Assembly: GCF_050947875.1 (NCBI RefSeq) | Contig: NC_134572.1 | Span: forward strand, 156,013,105 to 156,077,104 | Reading direction: 5' to 3' | Source: Dermacentor variabilis | Taxonomy: Eukaryota > Arthropoda > Arachnida > Ixodida > Ixodidae | Length of the DNA: 64,000 bases | Part shown: in pieces, positions 20,726 through 31,867 of the stretch | Layout of the letters: every line of letters begins with the position of its first letter | Numbering within the stretch: position 1 is the first letter of the stretch | The notes under the pieces: generated by a model | Databases searched by the model: none | Seen by the model: only the letters and a program-made list of their open reading frames with translations | Told to the model about the DNA's origin: nothing | Translations under genes and position numbers: made by a program

Positions 20726-20830
20726 GGTCAGAAGCGCACAGTATGCTTAGAACCTCGCAACAAGATATTAAAATATACGTATAAGTCTCCAACAAATCTG
20801 CGTATCTAAGATAAAGTCAGTCCATATAAT

Positions 20831-20944
20831 GCGTCAGACAAGGCAAACAAACATGTTACGCAATTACATATTCACATAGTCCTAAACGCGTCAGACAAGG
20901 CAAACATACATGTTACGCAATCACATATTCCAAGAATCCTAAAC
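20831..20944. repeat. Tandem pair of a 57-bp unit
   Basis: GCGTCAGACAAGGCAAACA occurs at 20,831 and 20,888. The units match closely through ATGTTACGCAATNACATATT and end in CCTAAAC. Only two copies are present. The stretch 20,945-22,000 holds no gene that I recognise, although TCCATATAAT recurs at 20,821 and 21,181. Confidence 0.7.
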
Positions 20945-22012
20945 CCGCCCCCATTCCATACATTCTCCCCGGTGAACTGCGCGCGATAGAAGGCGGCGCG
21001 CTTGCTCCCCGCTTTTCTCCCTTGCGCATACAAAACTGAGCCAACATTGTCGGCTAACCCATTCCACCACCCCGCTGCCCTATGCACATACAGCCTGCGG
21101 CCCGCGGTCACGATGTTATCGCACTAGCACTTTATACCAAACACGAGGGCGATGGTGATGTCAAGAACGCGCCTGGAGTGTCCATATAATTGTCGTCGCA
21201 ATAGTATTATGAGAGTATCCGGCAACTGAATCTTCCCGTAGCCCAGTAGAAGAAGCAACAAAATCGAAATTTCCCCGTGCGACTATCCTCCGCGCCGCGA
21301 CAATGTATTTTTTTTTCCTTTTGTGAGGTGGGGGCACCGAAATGAAAAAAAAACAACGCAAAGGAAAGTATGGTGGCCACAAATGAATGCCTACTTTGGG
21401 CACCTAAGGTGGTTACCAAAGGAATATCGAAGAAAACGCGAGAGGCTTAGTCCACCGAAAACCATGCACATACTGTTCGGCATCCTACACCGGCGAGACA
21501 AGACTTTTCGGAAAGGTTGCGCTCAACCAAACGCGGTGCAATCCGTGTAGAGTCCCCATAGTGATGGTGGCGAGCGACCATTGTCTCATTTTCTCGTCCG
21601 CTAGCCAAAAAGCGCCCAAAACTTTGCCAGGTTAAAATCCACTCTGCCATAGAAAACCGAACGCGCACCGAAGTACGCCGCGTGGTGGTCGGCGCAACAC
21701 GAGAAAAGCGCATGCGCTCTCGCTGGCTCTCACAGCTCGTGGGTAGCGAGAACAAGAAAATTGAAGAGGTTCAATATGGTCCCCGCGAGTAAAAGTCTAA
21801 GTAGAAAAAATAAATGAGAACGTAGTTACCTTGGCTGCCTTTGGTGTCTCGACATGGTTGCTTTGGCGGAGGTGAAAAAAAATGTTATTTTTTTGACATG
21901 AAGGCATAAAGGATCCACGACAACCCTTCGTCTCGTCGGACCTCGCTGCATGCTTTGTAAACTTGTCTGATATGGTGTTGATTAGACTTGTCTCGTTGTA
22001 TGTTCCGATGTA

Positions 22013-22182
22013 AGACTTTAGAAAAGTCAATACACCTTTGGCGCGAAATGTTTACAACATTAAACCCGCGAAGTTCCGGAATTGAAAATCTAATGCACAA
22101 CTTTGGAAATATCAATGCGCCTTTCAGATCAAAAGTTTATAACAACTTTATAGCCATTAGGTTTCGGAATTTCCCATGGTAC
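22013..22182. repeat. Degenerate tandem repeat, about 85-bp unit
   Basis: Two diverged copies start TTTAGAAAAGTCAATACACC and TTTGGAAATATCAATGCGCC. Both continue with an A/T-rich GTTTA-AACA segment and end near TTCCGGAATT / TTTCGGAATT. Possibly a remnant of a longer array. Confidence 0.5.
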
Positions 22183-22256
22183 TTACGTAAGCGGTCTGTA
22201 CTCCTTGATTACGCAATGCCTCTATCAATGCTGGTATCTCTACTTAATAAAATGCT

Positions 22257-22965
22257 CTTTAGTGATCTATGAAAGCCATGTAGAGAGTCTTAGTGTAGTC
22301 TGTGGATTTGTCGACAACCTGATTATTGGCATGGATGTGATGTATTGTAGAGTATCCCTTCCTGAAGCCGGCCTGTTCGCTTGGTAGACTATAAGTTATG
22401 AAAAAGTTGGGAAAGTTATGAAAAAATTGATAAGGGAGCATGAGTGAAGTGCCGTAAGAAAAAAGTCCAGTATTACCTTTATATTATAGGAGTTTATTTT
22501 GGTAAATATATTGTATAATACTGGGAGTAAGCTAATGTGCCTATAATTTTTAAGTTCTCTAACGTCTCCCTTTTTGTGCATTAGTATAATGTTTGCATTC
22601 TTCCAGCTTTCTTGGACCCTTACAGTCGATAGACCCTTCGTATAGAGCGCCGCCTGTTTTCCTAGCACGATGTCTCCTCTATCTTTCATTAAATCGACTG
22701 TTATTCTTTCCTCTCCTGCCACTTTTCCCCGTTTCGTGCCTTACAAGGCCCTTGTGACCTCACCTCTCTATATAGGAGGAGTTTCTGTATAATGCTCATT
22801 ATTGTTTCGAATACTGTCCTCCCGAGTCCTCTGGGTACTGTACAGGTTAGTATAGACTTCTCTCGCTGCGTTTATTATGCCTTTGAGATTGCTCATGACA
22901 TTGCCCTGCTTATCTTTCAGTGCGTGCACCTTGGTTGGTCCTGTGATCTAGTGTGTGCCTGTGAT
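22257..22965 (-). pseudogene. RTE-type LINE fragment, reverse transcriptase N-terminal half
   Basis: Minus-strand reading from 22,960: ITGPTKVHALKDKQGNVMSN, AAREVYTNLYST, then the frame 22,396-22,722 with ERITVDLMKDRGDIVLGK, VQESWKNANIILMHKKGDVR and NYRHISLLPVLYNIFTKI, then QAGFRKGYSTIHHIHANNQV and TLYMAFIDH. This is the linker and first RT motifs of an RTE-group LINE. It stops before the YADD motif at 22,257, as expected from truncation. Stops and frame changes are present. A (TA)n tract adjoins the upstream end. Confidence 0.85.
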
Positions 22966-22967
22966 AA

Positions 22968-22971
<4 letters not shown>

Positions 22972-23038
<67 letters not shown>
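22972..23038. repeat. (TA)n microsatellite
   Basis: Pure alternating TA for about 66 bases. Confidence 0.97.
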
Positions 23039-23039
<1 letters not shown>

Positions 23040-23041
<2 letters not shown>

Positions 23042-23560
23042 TGTTATTGCCTCTAATCATTGCTTATACCCAAAAGAGAGTTAGTTCAGGAAGAGGGACG
23101 GTGGGAGACAAAATGGGAGGAAACAGAGGAAGATTAGCCAGTACAAGTAACGGGTGGCTATTCTGGGCTGGAGATAGGCTTAAAGGGAATTATAGTTGAA
23201 AGAAGAAGAAAAAAACTGCGAAAAATTTATACAATAGCACGATGCTACGCGCTACAGCATTAAAAGACTGTCGCAGAATTCACAACCCGTTAAAAACTTG
23301 AGCAAAGCCCTCAAGGCATTGAACGCCGTAACCTATCTGCATAAGTGCCCTAGAACTTTTTCATCTACAGAGGGGTGATCATGCACTTTTTTTAGCGCTG
23401 TCGCGAGCACAGTCACAGAGGAGGTTCTTGATGGTCTTCTCACAGCCGCAGGTGTCGCAAGCAGGGCTGTCGGCCATTCCGATACGGAAGGAATAGGCGT
23501 TCGTGAAAGCCACGCCGAGCCAAGGGCGGCACAGAAGTGTTGTTCAAACAATTCATATAA
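23040..23560 (-). pseudogene. C-terminal tail of a LINE polyprotein and 3' sequence
   Basis: Minus strand at about 23,380-23,530: GVAFTNAYSFRIGMADSPAC, DTCGCEKTIKNLLCDCARD, then a stop. The cysteine-rich tail after FRIG..DSP is the same kind as in the LINE at 35,155-36,110. Downstream (to 23,220) has no coding, and 23,040-23,210 is a purine-rich repeat of the type found at LINE 3' ends. Confidence 0.55.
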
Positions 23561-23970
23561 AACAGTACATAAAAAATGCAAAAAAAAGAATTAACATTCA
23601 GCAGCATACCTGTGATAGTTGTTCGTAATAAAAAAAATGTAAAACACCACAACGAGCGTTCCACTGTTCTTGTTCTTGTTCCCTAGGGAAAAGGGGCCAC
23701 CCACCATTTGGGATTGGTCGTGAATCTAGCGGTGAAGAAACTGTTATCAATTTTTTAATAAATTGAGGTAAATTTTTCAAATAGGATTTGAAGTGTCTAC
23801 TGTTAGAGATATCAAAAAATCTCTATGTAAGTATTACATGAAGTGAAATATGCTAGCATTTTATGTTATAATGAGAATTTTAGCATTCAATTCTCTTTGC
23901 ATTGCGCAGGGAGATGCAAAATGCTTCACAAACGTTCCTGTGAGTGTAAAGTAGTGCGGTAGCCACGATT

Positions 23971-24028
23971 ATTACAAATAGAGTCAAATTCAAACGTCAA
24001 ACTCTATTACAAATAGAGTCAAATTCAA
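23971..24028. repeat. Direct repeat of 23 bp, 35-bp offset
   Basis: ATTACAAATAGAGTCAAATT followed by CAA occurs at 23,971 and again at 24,006. Looks like a small local duplication. Confidence 0.7.
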
Positions 24029-25484
24029 GCAAAGTTTCCGGCAGAGCTGTTCTAAAAATATTTTCCTTTGGATAATGAAAGGACGGCATGTCAAAAAGAA
24101 GCGTTGCAGTTCGGCACCAACGTGCTTTCGAAATGCTCACCCCGTCGTCTTCATCCACTTGGGGATTGCATGCTGAGTACCACGAAATACACACGCTGGT
24201 GATGCCACTCTCTGACACCTCACTGTAACTAAACTCCTCTGATGATGTCGCTTGCGGAAGATAAATGACAACAAAGTATTTAGAGTCTCCGGTGGATTCC
24301 AATGTGGTAGGAAGGTACGTTCGAACGCGTGTGACGATGGGGCCTTTTTCGTCAACTTTTTAATTGTCATGCAGAAACACTTAACACCCCGTTTGGCTTT
24401 CTGTCGGTTGCAAATTAAAGCAAAATTAAAACGAGAAGACCAACGAAGGCTTGCGAAATCTTGTGAAAGCAATGTTTAATTCGTAACACAGACATTTCAT
24501 TGGAACGGAACTAGATCAACCCTAATACGTGCAAAACACTGTCCCTATCTTTATAAAAAAGAAACTCAGTAATGCGACCAGCCCAACTACAAGACAGCGT
24601 AGATAACGTAAGCGCTTCAAATAGCTACTGAACCTCGTAGGAGAGCAGGGATTTTTATTTGCATGCAGTTCTCGTACTGGCAAAAAAAAAACATGTTTTG
24701 TTTCTTGCACCGACACCGCACCAATAATGCGTTTCATTTTTGGTAAAGTAAGCTCAGTGCCAAGTTTAGGCCACTCATCGAAAGTAAGTTGTTCATATAA
24801 CAAATAAAGAATGTACAAGAGTATTTGGCAATGTACTGCAAAGCTTGTAGTAAATCTAAAAGCATGAAACATTCTATACACATTAGTCCTTTCATGATGT
24901 GATGTGAAATTCGTGCCACGGATGTTGCTGGCATATCATCAAACGGAAAGCGTATAACAATTTTTCAAATGTATTGCATGCTTATAGAGGTACTTTTCAC
25001 TATACGTTGTAAGAAGCACACAAAGCCTAAATGTTATTCTTTTGTTATCCGCAAGGGTTTCCAGCTTTATCATGCAATTTTAGTTTCGGCATTTCTGGAA
25101 GGACACAAGACAGAAAATGTGTGCACATGTAGGCTTGCACAAATTACTGCAATTGTACGAAATACCACATCACAAACTCGAAGTGCACAGCTGTTGTGTG
25201 GTCATGATTATAGCATGCCGCAGCGCCTACGACAACTATTGTTGGAATAAAAAAAGAAGTACCACTTCAGCTTCAGTGGGATACTCATGTTGTGTTATGC
25301 TGGAGTTCTTTATATGAAATCGCCGTGTACATGAGTCCGCTCAGCACTTGAAATTGGCGCACTTCCCACGTTATACAGGATAAGAAGTTTATTACCAGAG
25401 AAGCGGTTTTTATCTGACTATGTGCTATCCACTGCAACACTTAAAATTTAAGTAAGAATCATAGGGCAGAGTCTAAAATCGCAA
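24029..25484. other. No supported gene; unassigned ORFs
   Basis: Minus strand carries two overlapping ORFs of 101 and 111 codons (23,997-24,302 and 24,137-24,472), neither with a motif that I recognise. They have no paralogue in the window. The rest is AT-rich and without signal. Confidence 0.4.
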
Positions 25485-25705
25485 CCATGGTGGTTGCTTA
25501 GTAGCTGGAGTATTACGCTGCTAAGAATGCCGTCACAGGACGAAATACCACCAGTGACAGCCGCATGTTGATGGGAGCGAACTGGAAAAACTCCCGTGTA
25601 CCATGCATAGAGCGGACGTTAAACCTCCAGGTCATCTAAACTAGTCTAGAGTTTCCTACTACGACATGCATTATAATCAGAGGAAGATATTGGCTCTCGA
25701 AACAC
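25485..25705 (+). mobile_element. Old tRNA-derived SINE (Ruka-type), degenerate
   Basis: Aligns by eye along its whole length with the better copy at 44,702: TGGTTGCTTAGT, CTGCTAAG, CACGTTAA-like GACGTTAAACCTCCAGG, CTACGACATGC and CATTATAATCAGA. Box A is recognisable, box B is eroded. Many substitutions indicate an old insertion. Confidence 0.6.
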
Positions 25706-26215
25706 AATGGGCAATTCCATATTAAAGGCACGATAAACGGACAATAGCTTGTCATGTAACCGAGAAGAAAAATTAAGACTTTGTTCATCATTAAATCAAA
25801 CCATCAAGTTCGAGATAAATAATCGCATGTCTGCTGCAGCCATGAAATTACTAATTCAAGCAATAAAAACGTATAAGGGGTAAAAAAACTACAAGAACTA
25901 CTTGAATACTGCTGTACAGGGCTGTGTGGTCAGCTTGCGGCACCGTGGCGGGGATATCTTCAAGATATAAAGGCAACGCTTCCATTTTCACAAGAAGGCC
26001 TGCTTCGTGAATTCGGCGTAGAATTTGTGGAATGGTTATTGAGGCGCGAAACTCTTTCGAACAAGCATGATACCGAGCACTTGACTAAGCGTACGTTTAG
26101 GCTCAGCAAATCCACGAGTCTTTTTTTACCAACAACTAGACAACCTATCCGTGAAACCGACTTGGTCTTTTTGTCGTGCATACGAAAGACAGGGCACAAC
26201 GTTTGTGCTCTCTAA
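25706..26215. other. No feature seen
   Basis: Short ORFs only, no recognised motif; the stretch 26,000-26,215 may belong to the duplicated locus that follows, since 26,190-26,240 resembles 61,135-61,190. Confidence 0.4.
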
Positions 26216-27005
26216 AGACTTTATCTCTTTCGCCTCATAGAATGCTAAGCTGAGCTTGGTGTGCAAATTTCTGTAGCACAGGTGTGATGTGTCCTAGTAC
26301 CAACATGGAAGCAAGGAGTAATAGTGTTCACGCTAAGCGCGTCAGCAATGCCATTGGGTGTGACCACACCATCCACACGAGAACATACACTGGGATGTGA
26401 GATGAGTTGGCTGCGCAAATAGAGTGGCAGCAGAAGAATGACGATAAACCAGACGCTGTGAACAATTTTTTTTGGCGATAATAAACTTCTGTGAGAAACT
26501 GGCAGCGAAGTTGAGCAAAAAGAATCCAGAAGGACTAATATGGAGTCCCCAATAGAGCTGAAATGCGACAAATGTCTTTTTCTCACGCCAGCCATGGTCA
26601 ACAACATGAAACTGCTTATCAGGGCAGCCAGAAGGAGCCACAAGACAAGCTTTGAGTACAGGGCAATTTTCTAAAACACATCAACACAACGTCCTCACCT
26701 TTAATGTAGAATACATCATGGATTTTCTCAGTTATTTGAGAGGTATCGTACTAATGTGTGTAACGATAATTAATACTGATGTACATACGGACGACGACAT
26801 CGACATTTCCTGAAGTAAGCACATTTCCCAGAGAGCAGCGGTTCTGCTACAGAACCTCTTTAAAGTGACGTTATAAAACTCAAGTGGCTCTGGGATGTGT
26901 GCTGTGATCTATGTTTGGCAAGGCAAGATTGTATCCCGTTTCGCACAGCCTTTACGCTATTTCTGAGTCTGGGCTTGCCGCAAAGTCTAGAATGTTCTTT
27001 AAGCC
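26216..27005 (-). other. Copy 1 of a duplicated unknown locus
   Basis: Homologous by eye to about 61,150-61,880: GCTGAGCTTGGTGTGC (26,250 and 61,182), GATAA-CCAGACGCTG (26,443 and 61,389), and AAAGTGACNTT-TAAAA (26,861 and 61,808) occur in the same order with comparable spacing. On the minus strand a hydrophobic ORF of 132 codons (26,245-26,643) begins WLLLAALISSFMLL, and GTGAGG after TACATTAAAG near 26,700 resembles a splice donor. No family was recognised. It may be an old gene fragment or an unclassified element. Confidence 0.4.
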
Positions 27006-27014
27006 AAAAAGAAA

Positions 27015-27221
27015 AGATTGCATTCTGTAGTAGATTGCCAGTGCATGCAGTCGGGTGGCAAAGGCAACGACGGTTGTTGAAACTCCTGGGAACGGAGAAG
27101 ACGAGAAAGAAGAAGACGGCGGGCTCAAAAGGTGCGCGCGCTAAAGAAAAGCCAATAAGAAAAAAGAAGAATCTTGATTTCGTACGCATCGAACGCTGAT
27201 GTCGCGTCTCGCTTCTGCGAC
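27015..27221 (+). repeat. BEL/Pao 5' LTR, right end (left end uncertain)
   Basis: The end CGCTTCTGCGACA is followed by TGGTGGCGTGACCAGGAT at 27,222, which has the position and form of a primer-binding site for a BEL/Pao element. Where the LTR starts was not determined. Confidence 0.4.
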
Positions 27222-27514
27222 ATGGTGGCGTGACCAGGATTGCGGCTACTCCTCCGACTGGCCACGGACTACCAGAACGACGGACTGGCCACAGAAGACG
27301 GACGAAGAGGAAGCCCGAAGGCGAACCAACGGCACCTAGGTGGGACATAGACAGCAAGGAGCGGCACGGACACAGAGGGCGACCAAGACTCAGATGACGG
27401 CTCATCACTAGAATCTGTAAGCGACCAGCAGTTTCCTCAGAAGAAAGGGGGTTAACCGAGGGTTTGTTGGCTTCTTATGATACAGCAGTTTCCTCAGTTA
27501 GTCAAGCTTAACAG

Positions 27515-28844
27515 AGAAGTGATTTTGATAAAGCGAAGAACGCTGAAGACACAAATAACCAACTTAGTGAGCGATGCTGAACAGAAACTGGCGGAAAACA
27601 GGATCCTGCAGTGATGTCGCTGATAGCCATCCAGATCAAATGTATTGCAGACTCGCTAAAGAAAGCACACGAGCAGATGGAGTAGTTCATAAAACCCGAA
27701 ACAGCTTGGCTCGGAGTTTGCGAAAACCACTGAGGGCGAGTTAAAGATAATAAGTAGACTGCACAGCATCAACGCGTACCTTTCTCGACAAGAAATACGG
27801 GAAACAGCGAGGGAGCAACCCAACTTTAACGGCGAAGCTAGACAATCGCTGCAAGCAACAGTAGTGAAGCTAACAAAGCTAGAGATAATGAAGTTTGACG
27901 GCGATAAAATGAAATGGCAGAGATTTTGGCGGCAATTTGAAACAGCTGTACATGAAGGAACCGTCTTGAACCAAAATCAGGCATTTACGTACCTTGTGTC
28001 CTCAGCAACCGGAAAAGCGGCAGCTGCCGTGGAGGGAATACAGCTTTCCGATAGTAACTATGGGAATGCCATTGATTTTATCAAGCAGAAGCACGGAAAA
28101 GATAACGTGCTAGTAGAAATGCTTTTGAAAGAATTAAATAACTTGAATACAGTAGCAAGTTACAATGACCATGACAGTTTAAGAAAGCTGTCACAAACGG
28201 CGCAAGTGCACATACGTGGATTGGACTCGTAACGATTGAAAAGCGAGTACTATGCATCAATGTTGCTTCCGATCCTGAAAAGAGCTTCGTCAGTGGATCT
28301 TTACATTGGATTCCAGTTAAAACAACGAGAAGTGATCAGTAGATCTTCAGCACAAGATCAAAACGTGGCTTTACGTGAAGAAGGTATTCTTCGGCGCTTG
28401 ATGATATACGTAGAAGATCAGGAAGAGTGCAGAGAGGAATTGTCGACAGAAAGGAGAGAAAGCTACGGCAACAGAACGTAGAGTAAGCAGCAGGCAAGAA
28501 CTGTTAATTTTCAAAGTACAGCTGCAAAGTTTTGCTTATTTTGCGAGAATACTACTCTATATGCTGATGATTGCAGGAAAACGATGCCTTATGAAGACAA
28601 GAAAATGAAGCCTAAAAAAGCAGTGTTTCCGCTGTACCAGGCCTCACCATACTGCTTAAGGCAAACATTAGGCGCAAGATATGTCAAAAATGGCATGCGA
28701 AGTCTATGTGGCGAAGCAAACAAGGGACAGCACAGTTTACAGCATGTACTCCTGGTGAAACTGAAAATCAGGGAGAGGAAACATCTACATGCCAGTTTAT
28801 GTAGCTCTCATCAAGTGTTTTTCTGGAGACTGCAGTTGCACTAG
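27515..28844 (+). pseudogene. BEL/Pao gag with zinc-knuckle region
   Basis: Starts near 27,515 with KRRTLKTQITNLVSDAEQKL, a common BEL/Pao gag beginning. From 27,864 the frame is open for 122 codons: KLEIMKFDGDKMKWQRFWRQ, YLVSSATGKAAAAVEGIQLS and NVLVEMLLKELNNL, which is the DUF1759-type gag core. A TAA at 28,230 is followed by a new frame (28,236-28,481). At 28,530-28,740 the cysteine-rich part reads CLFCENTTLYADDC and CLRQTLGARYVKN, with later cysteines eroded. At least three stops in total. Confidence 0.85.
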
Positions 28845-29345
28845 CAGAATGTAGAAGGCAGTCATGCTATTGTCGTGACAACCTTGGCTGTAAAGTTAAA
28901 GGAAAAGAAAAACTCACCATAGGCTCATTCAGAGGAGGTCAAAATGAAAAAGCCATGAATTCGGTTAAAGTTAAACTTTAAAGTGGCTACAGTTGTCAAG
29001 AAGTGTTATAGAAAGCACTGTAGATAGACATACTTTCAAAAGAAAGATTACCGTTCCTACCAATATTACTACTAAATAAGTATGAATACGAATGATTCAA
29101 GCTTGCTGACAGTTTGTGTAGAAGCACATCATGCATGATAATTGGACTACTTATCGGATCAGACCAGTACTGGCAAGTAACTAATGGTGGGATCCGAAGA
29201 CTAGAAGAAAGATTGACAGCAAGAGAAACTATATGCGGCTGGAAAGTACAAGGCGAAGCTAAGATATAAGCAACAATAATGAAGTCCACCGTAATGGTAC
29301 TCAACGGTAACCTTAATAAAATAAATACATAGAGAACTCATACAT
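28845..29345 (+). pseudogene. BEL/Pao protease region
   Basis: Best preserved is LIGSDQYWQVTNGGIRRLEE at 29,140-29,210 with TICGWKVQGEAK, the conserved segment between protease and RT in BEL/Pao (usual form LIG-DYW...G). The active-site DGGS-type motif expected upstream was not found and may be lost. Many stops. Confidence 0.7.
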
Positions 29346-29879
29346 TTCTGGCATATTGAAACTCCGGGCATAAAATACCCTGAGAAAGAAACCAAGAGAG
29401 AAGAGGGAGTGATTCAACACTTCAAGAAGCACTTAAAATTTGAAGAGAAGAGATATTCTGTCAGACTTCCATGGAAAGAGAACGTGGAACTTGATGAAAA
29501 CAAGAATGTAGCTATGAAGAGATTACGAGAACTCACTCGACGGCTACAGAAGGACGAAAGTATACGTCGGCGTTACGACAGTGCGATTAGAGATTCAATA
29601 GTGGAGTAGCAGAAGTGGTCGAAGAAAAAAGAACGATGACACACTGCTACTACATGCCACATGAGGCACTAATAAGAGAATATCGACAAACTACAAAGAT
29701 GAGAATTATATACGATGCGTCTTAATCGTCGACAAAAGGGTTTTCTTTAATTGATAACCTCGAGACATGCTGATGAACTTCCGACACCATCAAATAGCAA
29801 TAATAGCTGATCTAGAGAAAGCATTTCTGCAGATTTCAATACAGGAAGAGGATAGAGATGCATTGCGTTTTCTTTGGTG
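29346..29879 (+). pseudogene. BEL/Pao reverse transcriptase, N-terminal part
   Basis: FWHIETPGI, then RYSVRLPWKENVELDENKNV and MKRLRELTRRLQKDESIRRR (29,409-29,609 open), then eroded HYLPHRAV- and RIVFDAS-like parts (29,640-29,730), and [20 protein letters not shown] followed by RFLWW at 29,800-29,879. RT normally continues with motifs C to E, which are absent, so the element is truncated here. Confidence 0.8.
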
Positions 29880-31840
29880 GGACGTTTCACCGCCCCCGAT
29901 GGGCGGTTAAACGAACCGGTCGTTAGGCGTCTGCTCCTCCAATGGGAAGGTTATCAAAGTATGGAAACACGCTGGCTCAGACAAAAGCACAATAGGGCAC
30001 TCCGACGGCGCATGTCGGCGATGTTCGACCTCATCACAGAACATGCAACTAGTCTTGATTCTAAACAATGGGCGCAAATCTGCAATAGGCTCCGTGGAAG
30101 CCTTCAATTAAAAAAAAGTTGCTCCTCCCAAGGTTGTTAGAAGAGTCTAAAGACGAGGCAGAAACTAGCAAACTAATCACCCGATTGCTCCACTTAAGGA
30201 AGTGGCGAGGTCAGGACATAGTAAAAATCCAAATTCAAACCTACATTCCGCAGTATGCGAGCTAGTCCGCGTCAGTCTACAGAGACCTCCCCGCCCAGAA
30301 TTAGACAGCACCATAGCGGACGCAGAGATGTACGCAGTGTTACATCAGCTTTGGACGAACTTGGCTCCCACCCTGATCGCGTTACCAGCATATATCTACC
30401 CAACCTAGATGCATGTTCAAATAGATGCTAACCGAATATCGTAACGAGCACTGGGAATAAGGCAGACTGTCTCCCCAAAGAAAACGTGCAAAGGGGACCT
30501 TCATTAGAAAGCAAGAAGAACGGCTAGACCTAGCTTATTTGCACCCAATATGCCCCACATAGTGCGCCGGCAAATTCCTGGATCATGTAATCGTTAATCG
30601 CCAAAAAAGATTTATAGAGAAAAATCTCATTTTCCCTCCTGATATGTTTCGATTCATGACAGGGCTCTCCACACAAGATATAATGCTCCAGCTCAAAGAG
30701 GAGGTACTAACTCACGAATTCCCACATTTGATAAAAGTTATAAGGCCGCTTAACCTGACCCAAAGGCTTCAATAATGTGCAACACACGGCTATTTTTCAA
30801 AATCACAGTCAGCTCAACGTGAGTTCCCGCACTTATCAATTTGTTTCAGCCATATTAACGCATGTTTTAACGCATGTTACAGCCTTCTTAGCCCTCGGAT
30901 CGGTAAATCCCATACTTTACCCTCGGCAATAGGGGCATTCCGCTCGTGGTAGTCTTGTCTCTTTTTATGTTTATTATAACAATAATCCCGCTTGCGCCGT
31001 AATTCTCCGCCATACCGGCACTACAGGACTCCCTGTGCGTCGATTACATTACTCTCTTGAACACCACGGGCAAAAATACCACAGTCGAATATACCCTTCA
31101 AAAAGCAGTAAAGATGTTCCATGATCAAGCGCCGAGCATCAGGCTGAGCTATTTGTGTCAGAAATCTGAACTTCTCATTCGCCTCAAAGGCCCTTCTCTT
31201 GCAGTAGCAATTTCAACATATCTGGATTATCAACTCACCCAAGAGGTAAACAAGATAATTCAATCTCTTTCAATTCCATCGTTATACGTGCTATAAAGTA
31301 TAGGGTGGTGCTGAATACCTCCTGTCTTCTAAACAGGATTTCTAATCGCTACAGGGGGGGGGGGGGGCATGCCCGAAGCAGACACGCACTGCATGGTTCA
31401 AGCGTTCTGTTTTTGTAAGATAAATTGCTCCCTTTACTATCGTCACCTCTCAACTCTCCAGAAGGACAACTTAGGTCACCTCATCCCCACAGCACGCTGA
31501 ACAGCCATGCACCTGCCTTAGAGTACTCTTACGAGTAAACTTCTCCAACTCGGGGTGCACATTTCGATTAATGAATGAGTCGAAGAACACCTCATTAGTC
31601 ATTATACAAGGCTTTCCCTGTGTGAAACAGGAAGGAAGCCCCTACAGCGCCCGAAAATCAATCTCATAGGACACACCTCCCCCTCTACTTCACCGCCCGA
31701 CTTCTTTAGCGACAGTCTGTACATAGCATCATTACCAAAAAATACCCACCCAACCCATAATTATGACCACAGGGTAGCCAGAGCCAGGGTGCTTCATAAG
31801 CGCAACCCATCTTCGATCCAAACCACAGATGTAGATTAAA
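29880..31840 (+). pseudogene. LINE reverse transcriptase (I/R1-like)
   Basis: [20 protein letters not shown] and RWLRQKHNRALRRRMSAM (29,880-30,020) are the usual linker. Then PRPELDSTIADAEMYAVLHQ (30,290-30,350), KFLDHVIVNRQKRFIE (30,570-30,620), FPPDMFRFMTGLSTQDIMLQ (30,625-30,690) and ALQDSLCVDYITLL (about 31,018-31,060), where the catalytic YADD box reads CVDYI. Next come SELLIRLKGPSLAVAI and near 31,740 HPTHNYDHRVARARVLHKRN. Frame is mostly lost except 31,057-31,296. Confidence 0.8.
31354..31367 (+). repeat. G14 homopolymer
   Basis: Fourteen consecutive G followed by CATGCCC, inside the LINE. Same length as the run at 17,533. Confidence 0.9.
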
Positions 31841-31867
31841 CAGAAACCTCTCTTTTCCCTGCTTTCT

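Larger units (their letters stand above)
27222..29879 (+). mobile_element. BEL/Pao element, 5' half only
   Basis: Gag, zinc-knuckle, protease and the first part of RT follow one another on the plus strand with the motifs of BEL/Pao elements. Coding ends abruptly at 29,879 in the RT (DALRFLWW) and an unrelated LINE begins. The 3' half and 3' LTR are missing. Confidence 0.85.

Noticed and set aside
22792..23199. ORF with a long Ile-Tyr repeat
   Set aside because: It is the translation of the (TA)n tract; the same applies to ORFs at 42,380-42,679, 59,684-59,973 and 60,109-60,342.
23997..24472. Two overlapping minus-strand ORFs as a host gene
   Set aside because: No motif, no paralogue, frames overlap out of phase; left as unassigned.
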